From positions 1 to 64,000 of the forward strand of contig ML769594.1 of NCBI GenBank assembly GCA_009733575.1: 64,000 nt of DNA, written 5' to 3'. A model generated the notes under the pieces. It saw nothing but the letters and a program-made list of their open reading frames with translations, was not told the origin of the DNA and did not search any database. A program made the translations under genes and the position numbers. Source of the stretch: Gymnopus androsaceus JB14 (lineage: Eukaryota; Basidiomycota; Agaricomycetes; Agaricales; Omphalotaceae). Position 1 is the stretch's first letter. Each line of letters opens with the position of its first letter. Of the stretch, positions 25,456 to 35,833 are shown piece after piece.

Positions 25456-26460
25456 GCATAGTCCCTCAAGTTGGGTACAGGCCATCAAATGTTGGACAGA
25501 TGAAACTTGGAGATAATTGTAAATATCTGCTTGCACAATAAATCCATCCAACTTCATGAAGCGGCCACTTGGCTGTTTCATGAGTGTATTTAAGTCTGTG
25601 GGAAATGGATTTTTCTTCCCGGAACTAGCACGAAATATGGCTGGTTAGAATATGACATTGTCAATCAATGTTCAATGAGCTTCTTTGGTAGCATGAAGGG
25701 GTCAGAGGCACTCATTCAAGGCCATCAATAACAAGAATGATCCACTTATTTTGGCAATGAAATGCGTTTGATTTACCAAGAGCAATTTAAATTTGCTCAG
25801 ACACAGAGTTATTTTGCCACAGAGTTGGCTCCTTCTCTGAGCATGCCCAAAGTTACTTTGGCAAAACATATTGTCTGCCCTTGCAATAAAATCCACAATA
25901 GTGGGCACTAATTTCTTATATCACTTCTTTTCACTGCATTCCTGGGGAGCAACGAAACTGGCTACTGAAAAGCCCTTTTCTTGCCCAGTTGCACACAAAC
26001 AAGCTCTGAGCAATTGGTGGGATTTTCCTGTTCCAGCAATTCATAAAGCCCCAAAATAAAAAAAAAAATTTTTGGGGCTCTTATCATCAGCCAGCCGCTT
26101 CCATGAGGGAATGAGGATTGCAACACGAGTCCCTTGATAGGCATGTTAGAGTGATGCTCAGATTTCTTTTCGCTATGATGCATCCTGGACAGGATTTAAT
26201 TTGGTTCAAGACGATCGTAAATTATAAGATGCATGTGGCATAGTTTTCTTTGAATAATACTCACTGAACCTGAGAGGTACTATTATAGTTGATTTGATTC
26301 CTTGGATATTATGAAATGTCCCCCATGGATGGAAGAATCATGAGAACCTTCAAACATTCGTTGCCTTCAAAGATGGAAACGCGAACGTGGGTGGTTGCAG
26401 TTCAAGATATAAATGCTCACACTGTCGATTGATTTCGCACGCAATTTCGCTAACCTGTTT
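25456..26460 (-). pseudogene. 5' fragment of an NLR gene, duplicate of the 7540-8460 region
   Basis: Aligns to the NACHT part and N-terminal exon of the NLR gene at 4380-8366, from about the post-NACHT region through Walker A to the first exon, on the same strand. It differs mainly by dozens of single-base insertions and deletions, so no long frame survives (the longest piece, 25702-25908, reads about 68 codons of the NACHT domain). It is cut by the assembly gap on its 3' side. It is either a true pseudogene or an unpolished assembly copy. Confidence 0.85.
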
Positions 26461-26485
26461 AAGCCGGTCAGAGGCACATGAGCTG

Positions 26486-26741
26486 CCAGCCTCCTTCCAG
26501 GGCTTCGGGACTTCGCGGTCCGTTTGAGCGAATAGAAAAATGATACTTGTTCCCTACGCCTGGCAGGAATTACGCGCGTGTCTTGTTTGCTCTATACAAA
26601 AGTTTATCGTAATTTGGGCGCGCTAAAGCTGCTAAGCCAAACAAGGCACGCGGCGTAATCCGCCAGGCGTAGGGACAAGCTATCTTTTTCTAATTCGCGC
26701 TCAAACGGACCGCGAAGTCCCGAGCCTCGGGAAGGAGGCTG
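26486..26741. mobile_element. hAT-like MITE, 256 bp
   Basis: The ends CAGCCTCCTTCC and GGAAGGAGGCTG are inverted copies, and the inverted match continues for about 100 bp through CGCGGTCCGTTTGAGCG. ATGAGCTG occurs immediately outside both ends (26478-26485 and 26742-26749), an 8-bp duplication as made by hAT elements. The related sequence at 8459-8486 lacks it, so it inserted after duplication of the NLR upstream region. One extra C at the left end may be an assembly error. Confidence 0.85.
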
Positions 26742-26749
26742 ATGAGCTG

Positions 26750-28290
26750 GCCTTGAGTCTCGTTCTTATTGACACTGAACAATCGAGTCTCGGATGCTGT
26801 CAGACTCTTCCGTCTGTGCTGCTGGTTTGTGCGCTCCTGCTGGCTGTTGAGACACTTCAACCTCTCGATTCAAGGTGGAGACAACACCTTCCCCAATCCC
26901 AGGGCGGGGCCGATATCGATGACGACGGCAAGAATTACTTTGGCATTTTGTAGTAGCTAGGCCTCCCAAAGGGTGCTTGGGCTCAGCCCTTAGGTGCGTG
27001 TTACTAGTTTTTCCCCATTGCTCTGACGCTTAGGGGCTATTTAGGTTAATGCCTATATTCAAATCTGTTATCGTTCTGGTGAAACTCTCCCATTGGCATC
27101 CATCGATTTGCGAATTTACTCTCATTGTCTTTCGCAACCGCAATTCATTAGGCCGACACACTTACGGGATTCGGATGGAGTTTGAGATGGCCGCAACAGT
27201 CCCGTTTCCCCAGATATGAAACGCGTCATCTACCGCCGCCTTATCCCAGATCCAGACCTCCAGGGCTATTCCGGCTCACTCCTCGTATTCCCTCTTTTCC
27301 TGTTTGGGCAAAAGCTCATGCGTCATCCTGCAGGTTATCACCAACTTTTAACTTTCTCGAATTTTGGGCTTGCAAATCGAAATGCCGCCGCTCCGAATCA
27401 AGTATTTCACTGCCTCACTTGCACTTGTGCAGCAGCGTGCATGGAGAAGTTCGTTACTTGCCATAGCCGCAGGTACGTGTGTATATATTTGTTTTCCTGG
27501 TATTCATATGGCTCACTTCTTTACAGGCTCGTAATCCCTCGTCTAGAGGTTATTCTTGGTCGGCGACGGTTTCTCGATACAAAGCGCTTCCTGGGACTGG
27601 GACGACGGTTCACAGCTACCCTTTCTCTGGTGGCGGTATTAACTGATTCATTCAGTTTCTTGTCTCGAATCTTCGGTACTGCAAAGTCACGGCGAGCTCG
27701 TTCCGCCACATCACTTCCTACTACCGCCAAGCTTATGCTCTGATGTTCGACTGGGAGAGTCGAGGAAAAGGAAATGAACGCATGGAGCTGATGTTGGAAG
27801 AAGCGGAGGCATGGTGGCGCTACCTTATGGTGGCTGCCCATCCGTCAGCGCTTGCAACCTTCCTATGTTATAGTCTTTTCCTCCACTGCTCAATTCTCTC
27901 TCCGGCCTTCCTATTCTTCCTCCGTCCGCCTCTTGTGGCGGACTCCGTTCGATGATTGGTCTTTTGATCTCGGCTTCAGTCCTGGTCTGGAGCCAAAAAG
28001 GAAAGAAAGCAAACTTGCTTGCGCCTAGGTGCGGGCATGCTGAATCGTTAGTATACGTTATGTATTCGACGTCTCTCTTAGCGCTGCTCTCAGACTCTGG
28101 GCATCAGCAGTTGTGGTTGGTCGTTGTGCTGATCGACGAGTCGGAGACTTTTCAATTTGTGTATGGCTGAAAGGGTTCACGGCCGGAACGCATTCGACAC
28201 TTTCACGACACCATTCGCACAATCTGGAGATATCAATTGTTCAGGGAGAGAGCATTCTCGTTTCCTAGTCCATAATGAGTTTGGCTAATC
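26750..28290. repeat. Dispersed repeat C, copy 2 (indel-rich)
   Basis: Begins with the block found at 8480-8700 and continues as a copy of 21126-22380, including the intron-like GTGCGTGTT units near 26994. Compared with copy 1 it has very frequent single-base insertions, many in homopolymers, which breaks every long frame. Confidence 0.75.
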
Positions 28291-28666
28291 TTGGAATTCT
28301 CCTTGGTTCTTGTCCGGCTCGCTCGCTGGCCTCCGACGCAATCTTGCACCACGACTCGGATAATCATGCCCATTTTTCGCTCGGAACTCTCATCACCTTG
28401 TGGCGGAAGATGATCACTGTTGCTGCATGCCAGGAGATATTCGGCGAGCACAGGCTTTGACAAAATCACATACCATTGATTCACTGTGGAGCCCACACGG
28501 GATTGTTGCATTTATTGGCCGAGATGCATGACGCCACGTACATAGCCTATGCGTGATGTATCAACATCGAAGTGGTGGACGCTCGGATTTGGAAGATAAG
28601 ATTCAACGACAACCGCGGGATGCTCCCTATATCGTCAACACCTTACATTAGCGCCGATTCTCTAAC

Positions 28667-28753
28667 ACAGCTGCTGAGCTCAGATGCTTGTGAGCGTTTA
28701 CTGAGATAAGATTTATTGCTTTCTTCGTTTTACATTTCGACTCGCGTAGCTAA
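28667..28753 (+). pseudogene. 3' fragment of a protein kinase gene, copy 2
   Basis: Indel-damaged copy of the kinase 3' end at 22755-22844, still recognisable from the GATTTATTGCTTTCTTCG region to the CGCGTAGCTAA end. Followed on the same strand by a tRNA-Ser remnant, repeating the kinase-tRNA order of the other two copies. Confidence 0.65.
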
Positions 28754-29046
28754 ACATGCGTATAACGCTTTCTATATAGAGAACCAATCGCTTCGCGGTT
28801 TTAATTTTGCCTAAATTTTCCGGAATGGCCAAGTATGTATCGGGAAGCCGAGATGGTTTGCGCGCATTAGGCCACGCATACAAAAAAGACTTTGTCAGCG
28901 CAAAGGACACAATCGCAAAGATTATACTTTATATTCTCGGAGTGTTAGCGGTTATGCTGGCATTAGAATATCGAACGTACTCCTCTATTCGGAATGCTAG
29001 CTAAAATATCTCTAACTATCTGGGATACAAACGAGCATTGTTCATG

Positions 29047-29163
29047 GTCACTTTGCCGGAGTGGTTAACGGGATCGCCTGAAATTACGTAATCATTGCGC
29101 TAGCGGTAAGCCATCCAGCGGCTTTGGCTTTGCCCGCGATGTTTCGAATCGCACAGGTTGACG
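29047..29163 (+). pseudogene. Defective tRNA-Ser(GCT) copy
   Basis: Same sequence as the tRNA at 23136-23251 but with disruptions: the anticodon GCT is missing (CCTGAAATT in place of CCTGCTAAAA), the variable arm has extra bases, and one T is inserted in the 3' acceptor strand (AGGTTGAC). It lies in the indel-rich segment, so some differences may be assembly errors. Confidence 0.8.
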
Positions 29164-29212
29164 ATCTTTTTCTTTGCGGTGTGTGTCACCATTTATTTCT
29201 TTCAGTAATGTT

Positions 29213-30012
29213 CTAATTGTTACTTGCATGGCGATCTTACACTAGCGGAGTCTTCAACACACTTCCAAGGCTGCATGCTAATAATATTTTGAGGGTACCT
29301 CATAATAGGACCTCGGAAACTACCCCCCAAACTTTGTCCGGAATAGTGAAATTCAGGTAGCGATTTGAGCAATGTTCCTGTCCTATTAAAGCGTATTTTA
29401 GGCCAAAATGTCTACTTCCCTGTCCTGTTATAGCGTACTTTAGGGTGGCGCATCAGTGCGACCCAAAATCTCTGAGGGTTTTGCGACCAAAGAAGTACGT
29501 ATGTCCAAGGTGAAACTCTGAAGCACTAATGGGCCAGGAATGACCTCATGAATGTGTCTTAATGTATGTAGAAGCCTGTAGGAAAGTGCACAGAATGTAT
29601 TTCGACATTATTTGCAATTTACATGCGGAACTCAATGACACACAAAGTCATCTGCAGCAGGACAATGGATTGGAGGGTTGCTGGGGGGCTAGCAAGGCAG
29701 AGCAAGAGTTAACTTGACACTCCCACAGCTGACTGGAGGGAGTGCTCATAAGTTTGGTATTATGTTCATTGTCTGGCCAGCTCGGTTAAGGTTACATATG
29801 AAAGCATAATTCACAAAGTATGATGACTTTCACACAACCGTTCTGGACTTGCACATGACTGATCTGGACTTGTCCGACCTTGACTTTGACCTTGGACTCA
29901 ACTTGGACTTGGACTCAGTGAAATTCAGGTCCAAATCTGACCCATATCTCCTTTCTTTACGCTCTGGTGACTCTGCCCGCATAAAGGTGGCTATTTCCAA
30001 ATTCAATAGTCA
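29213..30012. other. Non-coding stretch
   Basis: No gene was recognised. The 29849-30139 frame consists of TTGGACTTGGACT-type repeats giving an Asp/Leu-rich peptide with no family. The homology to the tRNA-Ser 3' flank ends near 29212. Confidence 0.4.
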
Positions 30013-30186
30013 ATGTAGGCCTAATGCATTGGCCCCCGTAATTTACCGTCTGTCCGCATTACATTATCCCCCGTACCTTGTTGCATTACAATGTCCCCAT
30101 TCCTTAGCAACTCTCATTTCCGATACAAGTTGCTTATAATTGTACGTAGGCAGACTGATACATTTACACTACATTCACATATAATG

Positions 30187-30279
30187 TATACCTTATGGCA
30201 GAGTGGTATTCATGATCAATCATTCTGGTAGCGAGGCTTGGTCATGCCTCACGGTGAGTGTTCAATCCTCACAGGTACT
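30187..30279 (+). other. tRNA-like sequence with intact Pol III boxes
   Basis: TGGCAGAGTGG fits the box A consensus and GTTCAATCC fits box B at normal spacing. The 3' end AGGTACT pairs with TATACCT in five of seven positions, and a 5-bp variable-arm-like stem GAGGC/GCCTC is present. The putative anticodon arm is irregular, so this is more likely a tRNA pseudogene or the head of a tRNA-derived SINE than a working tRNA. Confidence 0.45.
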
Positions 30280-30313
30280 CAAAAACAATTGAATGTTTTA
30301 TTTTTCTTTCAAA

Positions 30314-30389
30314 GCAATGCCGTGGCTAGCTCTCGTTAGGGTTCGCCCGAAGGGTGAACCCTAACATTAGAGAGCTAGTCCGGCATTGC
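30314..30389. repeat. Long near-perfect hairpin
   Basis: GCAATGCCGTGGCTAGCTCT followed by GTTAGGGTTCGCCC is repeated in inverted form after a 3-base spacer, giving a stem of about 36 bp. The stem itself contains TTAGGG. Confidence 0.85.
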
Positions 30390-30400
30390 CAAACATGTTT

Positions 30401-30437
30401 GGTTAGGGGTTAGGGGTTGGGGTTAGGGTTCGGGGTT
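30401..30437 (+). repeat. Interstitial telomere-like run
   Basis: Degenerate TTAGGGG/TTAGGG units occur in a row (GGTTAGGGGTTAGGGGTTGG and onward). TTAGGG is the usual telomere repeat of basidiomycetes; here it is internal and inside a TIR element. Confidence 0.7.
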
Positions 30438-30745
30438 GCCACCTATCGAAATAAGCGCAAACGAGGCTTTAGAGTGCCCGCCGACGACTTCCCGGCCCGG
30501 GGGACCCCCCGAGCGCAGCGAGGGAGGGGAGGGAAGCGGAGGCGGGCCCGAAATTTGCGCGCCATACATATAAATTAATAATCATTATTATTTATAATGA
30601 GACACGGCGTAATCTAATGTGACAAGGAGCCTAATCTAATGCGACAATGTGCCCATTTGAAAGCGGACTGGCTGGGTGAGTCATGGGGGGATAATGTAAT
30701 ACGGACAGCTGGTAAATTACGGGGGCCAATTCATTAGGCTTACAT

Positions 30746-32116
30746 GGTCTCCTGCCAAATTGGGTAACTGTCTGGCACCAAATGGGCGCTTGTATGAGTC
30801 TCGATGCATTTTAACGTGTAAAAGACGCGTATCGGCGGGGTTTGCATACTTTTTTGGATAGTTATATACATTGGACCTCAGCTATTATATGTAATTTCAA
30901 ATGCAGTAGTTTAGAGGAACAGAACCGCCCATATCAAGCCAATACTTAGGCCAAAGCGAAAATTTGCTGTTAGAAATCGGGGCTTATTTTTCAAGTGCAA
31001 TAACTTCAACTGAGGGCCTTAGTAAATTATTGAATATACTGATGTATATGTTGAAGCGGTCCAACGTCCAGTTCAAGAGCTAGGTGGCAGGCAGTCAAAG
31101 TGAGTGAAAAAAAGTCAAAGTCACAAGTTGAGCATGTGACTAGCAGTCCAAGTTGTTAGAAATAAGAAATGGAGTTTTAATGATTGTGTAGCCGTTTGAC
31201 CTCGACTGGGCCCTGAGGCAAACGGGTAAGGTACATGAGTAACTACATACTGTATTTATACCTTTAAGAATGACTATGTCATAGTGCATATAACAGGAAA
31301 GTGGGCACTATGTGAATATCTGTGGCTACTATGCATACAGTAAAGTGGCTACTGTGAGTGTATGCATGGATACTGTGAGTGTATGTGCAAATATCTCCTG
31401 TGATATCATAAATTCATAAGTATGTTGTAATGTGGGCTAAAATAGATTTTCCGTAAATTCCAACACAAGTTATGACACCATATTTCACCAAATATTCCGG
31501 CTTTAACTTGAAATTCAACTTTTTGTTCTAACTTCAACTTTAAATTGAATGTTCAACTTCAACTTTTAACTTTTGTTACCTTACCTTTAAATTCAGGGTA
31601 ACAATACTACTAGTAAGTAGTCATGTGTATATCAACCATACAGTATATTGCTTAATGGTGCCTTATCAAGAGGAGCATAACACAATCTGATTGTACCGTT
31701 TTGATGGGCATAGCACTTTCAGCGTACTGTACCATTTCGATCGAGTGTTCAGTCATGCATCATGAGCACCTCTGAACTGAACCAAAACCCACATTCATCA
31801 TGCATCATATGGGCCTCTGAACTTGCGCGGAATTTGTCATTTCGTACATAAATAATCAAATTTTTCATTTCTTTTTGTTTGCAGCTGGCTTTTCTGCATG
31901 ACACAGTCGCATTGGGTGTCAAAGGAAGTTTATTATCCATTTCCCAGCTCACAACAAACTTTTAGTGCCTGTTTCACTCTGAAAAAGTATCAACTCAATG
32001 GCGAACTGAACTCAAATTTTTTTGCATCATGCATCACTGGCAACAGTGAACTAATGAACTGTCAGTGTCAATGCATCATGCGTCATCCTGGATGAACACT
32101 CGATTGAAATGCTACA
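30746..32116. other. Non-coding stretch
   Basis: AT-rich, with short repeats such as TGCATCAT/ATGATGCA words near 31750-32095 and AACTTCAACTTTAA words near 31500-31580. No gene recognised. Confidence 0.4.
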
Positions 32117-32216
32117 GTAACCCCCCCCGGCGTCACCCTAAAGTCACCCCGGTGTCACCCCAAAGTAACTCCAAAGTAACCCAAAGTCACCTCAAAGTCA
32201 CCCCAATATACCCCCA
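32117..32216. repeat. Short GTCACC/GTAACC tandem motif array
   Basis: About ten consecutive units of the form CCAAAGTAACC or CCAAAGTCACC with variable spacing. The same core recurs at 25085-25180, 32830-33280 and 33790-33870. Confidence 0.75.
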
Positions 32217-32825
32217 GCAACACCCAGTGTATCTTCAACATTCATTTACTCTAATATGGCATTGCCATATTTAGCATAACCTTGTGTAACTATAATATTG
32301 AATAAATTATAATATTGTCAGTGCAATAGATTCACTCAAGCTTGTATTACAACATACTTATAGTTGGACATTTTCATTGTGACACTCTCAGCTTTTTGAC
32401 ACTAAACTTGTGTCTAAACTGAGGATGAGCTTAGTACTTCACTTTTCACACCAGTTTATTGAGTTAATCATACTTTATTTATAGTACTTACTTGATTAAC
32501 AGGTATTTAATAGAGTCTTTCAACACTAGACTTGTGTCCAAACAAAAAAAAACCAAATAAGCTTCATGGTCACAGCAAGCTCAAGCAAAAAAGTTCAATT
32601 TCAATTTTCATATGCAGTATGAACCTCTTTGACCTCACAACACTCATGATATACATAATCCATACATGTCAACATCCTGTGATACCCAAATAAGTTCCAC
32701 ATCCATGGTGAGTTCAAGCTTGAGAAAGTTTGATTTCAATTTTTATGTGCAGTATGAACCTCCTGGACCTCAGAATATCAATCTATACATGATTCATGCA
32801 TGGTAGCATGCTTTGATACCCAATG
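32217..32825. other. Non-coding stretch
   Basis: AT-rich sequence with two diverged copies of a roughly 130-bp unit (GCAGTATGAACCTC near 32613 and 32750). No gene. Confidence 0.45.
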
Positions 32826-33290
32826 TCCATGTTAACCAAATTCAAAGTCACCCAAAAGTAACTTTCAATAAATCAAAAAGTAACCTTTACTAAATTCAAA
32901 GTCACCTGAAAGTAACTTTCACTAAATCAAAAGTAGCCTTTACTGAACATGAAGTCACCTAAAAGTAACCTTCACTAAATTCAAAGTTACCCAAAAGTAG
33001 ATTTCAATAAATCCAAAGTAACCTAAAAGTAACCTTTACTAAATTCAAAGTCACCCAAAAGTAGATTTCACTAAATCAAAAGTAACCTTTACTAAATTCA
33101 AAGTTGCCTGAAAGTCATCTTCACTACATCAAAAGTAACCTTCACTAAATTCAAAGTCACCCAAATGTAACTTTTAGTAGTTGATTCAGCATAATTTTCA
33201 TTAAATTGACTGTCACCCAAGAGTAACCTTTTTGAAATTTAACATCACCCAAGTGTTACTTTTGTGAAATCCAGCATCACCTCAAGTGCT
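32826..33290. repeat. Minisatellite of GTAACC/GTCACC units
   Basis: Around ten imperfect units of roughly 45-50 bp. Each combines CAAAGTCACCCAAAAGTA with TTTCACTAAATCAAAAGTAA or close variants. Unit length and order vary, so the array is old or recombining. Confidence 0.85.
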
Positions 33291-33535
33291 CATAATATGG
33301 ACATTGGAGATTACTGGGATTTGGAAGGTTAGGTTAGGCTGGGTAAGGCTGGGTATGAAGTCTCAAGCCTGGCCTTGTAGATCATTGGTTTATATCATAT
33401 TAACTCATGTTAAAGCACATTAAGGATGAATTGGAGTCTAGCATCAAAGAGAAATAACCAGTACAGCAAGTTGCACCCAGCTACTTGAATCTTGATATAA
33501 TTTAAAAGACTAAAGTATGGATTTTGGCTGATAGT

Positions 33536-35452
33536 ATCTACCTAAAGCTTGATTGCCTTGCTTTTTTGCTATGGGATGGCAGTTGGTATTTCTGTATTGG
33601 TGTATGGACAATCTTGTGGACCTGGAGTTTCTATATCATGGGTAAGTACTGAAAGCTTAAGTTACTTTAGGCACATTCCCTAGCATGGCTTGAGATGCTG
33701 AGCCCAGATGTGATTAACATAATGAGGGTGCATGCAGTTTTTATGTTTGTTGTAACAATTGAAATATAGGGTTACTTTAAATATGTCACCCCAGCGTAAC
33801 CCAAAAGTGATCCAAAAGTAACCCGAAAAGTAACTAAAGTAACCTAAAGTAACGGTTACTTTGGGGTTACGCTAAAAGCTATAGGCCCCATTTTGAGTAC
33901 TTCATAAGTACAAGACTGAAATTATACAAAAATGTCACAGAATTTTTGAGATCTTGGTTGATTTTGGATATTTTACAGAGGTCAAAGCTGTCAGAAATTA
34001 CTATATAAGGCCATTTAACCATGCACTAGGGGGGCGCTTACAATTCTTAATACCATTTACAAAATGCTTGAAACAATACAGGACTTATTTCATGGGCCCC
34101 ACAGAAGTCAAACTTGTTGGGAAATAGATACATTTTATGATCTCAAAGTTGGAATGCCCTTGACTTGCACTAGAACAGTATACATAAAGTTGAAGTTAGT
34201 ATACTGTACCGTTTTGACCAAGTGTTCAGTCACGCATCACTTTGGTCCAAAATGAACAGTTCACAGCAGGCTGTGGTCACCTAAGGTTGTGAACACTGTG
34301 ACAACCAAAACCAAAAAAAAAAATTCATTCAAAATTGAGAAAAAATACTTAAAAACCTCAAATTTTTTCACATTCTACTTCCAAACAAGCTGCAAATAGT
34401 TTAAATAAGGCAACATGAAGAATATAATGTAATATATGGAAATACAAGTACAGATAGTCAGCCCCTAGTGAACAGTTCACAGCTAGGTCACAGGTCACTG
34501 CAATGTGTGAACACTTGGATTTCTGAACAGGGTCGGTCACCTGTCACACCCCATGAACACTCGGTCAAAACAGTACAGTACACAAAGTTGAAGTTGACAA
34601 ACTGAATGTATCCAATTGCCATCAAAACAAATCAGTCAGAAGTCAAAATATTTGATGAAAAATACTGTCATACCAAGTCCAGATCGCGAGTCCGAAATGC
34701 AGTCACAGTCTGATACTTTGTGAAAACTGCCACCATAGTTACAGTTGTATCAATTTTAACTCATATTCTTGCTACGGTGAATTTTAATCTCCCACCTGAC
34801 CTCCAACTGGACTGAGTCCACCTACACCTCACTCTGGTCATTGTTCCAGCCACACCTTTCACGCTATTTACCGCCTCTGCTTATTCATTCCCAGCCTCCC
34901 CCAGCTCCCAGCATACACAAACCATTCCCTAACTTACAATACAACACTGCAAAACGGGCGCTACCATGGGCACAGAAGGCAACGAGGCCGTCTAAGCGGT
35001 TATTAACTTCAGCCCTCAAGGCTCTCAATGTTAATAACCATGTTAATATATTCACGGCCGTCATACCGGGATGGTAATGCGGATTTTCATCTAGACCTCC
35101 TCTGGATACGTCAAGCTTTTCAAGCTGTAGCACGACTATCCAGGGGTCTATCCAACCAATCCTTGCCAGGATTGGAAACGGATGACTCTTCGCAGCCTAC
35201 TCTCTGTCTCAATTCATATGTTAAGCTCAACGCACGTATGAAGCTGAGGAACATCATGTGCAGTATATGACAAACGTGAACACTACATTTTCAACATTAA
35301 TGGAAAAAAAAATAGGCGACACACCGCAAAGAAAAAGATCGTCACCTGTGCGATTCGAACACACGCGGGCAAAGCCCAACCGCTGGATGCTTACGTACGC
35401 AATGATTACGTAATATAGCAGGCGATCCCGTTAACCACTCCGGCAAAGTGAC
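33536..35452. repeat. Right arm of the large inverted repeat
   Basis: Reverse complement of 23136-25430 with very few differences apart from lacking the MITE at 24385-24753. The arm ends at the tRNA-Ser gene on its outer side. An intact TA target for the MITE lies at about 34202-34203. Confidence 0.9.
35340..35452 (-). tRNA. tRNA-Ser(GCT) with intron
   Basis: Mirror copy of the tRNA at 23136-23251 with all stems, the GCT anticodon and the variable arm intact; only the intron differs, being about 3 nt shorter. It lies directly 3' of the kinase gene on the same strand. Confidence 0.92.
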
Positions 35453-35520
35453 CATATCTACTGCAATATACAATACAGGTTTTGTTAACTACTGCTATAC
35501 GCGAACATGCGTATCCAACA

Positions 35521-35664
35521 GATAACCACTCCGGCAAAGCGTAAAATCTTGGACTTTAGCTTAGAGTGTCTTTGTGCGCTTGTCAAGTCTTCAGAAGTAC
35601 AAATGTGAAGATATGTTCGCTGTCCAATAGCCGAATAGATCCCGTTAACCACTCCGGCAAAGTG
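35521..35664 (-). pseudogene. Two tRNA-Ser 5' fragments
   Basis: The D-arm region of the tRNA-Ser gene recurs twice more upstream of the complete tRNA: at about 35523-35541 (TAACCACTCCGGCAAAGCG) and at about 35638-35663 (CGTTAACCACTCCGGCAAAG plus GTGA). The homology stops before the anticodon. Both are on the minus strand like the complete gene. Confidence 0.75.
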
Positions 35665-35833
35665 AACAGAATCTTTCACCTTTTGTGCTTGTGCTTGTCA
35701 ACTCTTTTGTATACGCGCCACTGCTTGGATGGCATCTGGATAATTATTTCCCCTGGTCCACTTAATCATTACCGAAAATAGAGACGCGACACTGTCTTTA
35801 CTATAGAGAGCATGTAATACTGCATACTGTATG

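Larger units (their letters stand above)
30013..30745. mobile_element. Non-autonomous TIR element with tRNA-like insert
   Basis: Inverted repeats of about 58 bp frame the segment: ATGTAGGCCTAATG followed by GGCCCCCGTAATTTACC at the left, and the reverse complement with few changes at 30687-30745. Words such as CTAATGTGACA and CTAATGCGACA repeat near 30610-30650 and resemble parts of the TIRs. Inside lie a tRNA-like unit, a long hairpin, a telomere-like run and a GC-rich block at about 30470-30560. No transposase. Superfamily not determined. Confidence 0.7.

Noticed and set aside
29849..30139. 96-aa Asp/Leu-rich frame
   Set aside because: Encoded by simple GACTTGGACT-type repeats; no support for a gene.
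32117..33290. CRISPR array
   Set aside because: The repeats are irregular minisatellite units without constant repeats and unique spacers, and the genome is eukaryotic.
34358..34540. 60-aa frame shared by both arms (also 24045-24227)
   Set aside because: Same reason: it mirrors the repeat, with no recognisable domain.
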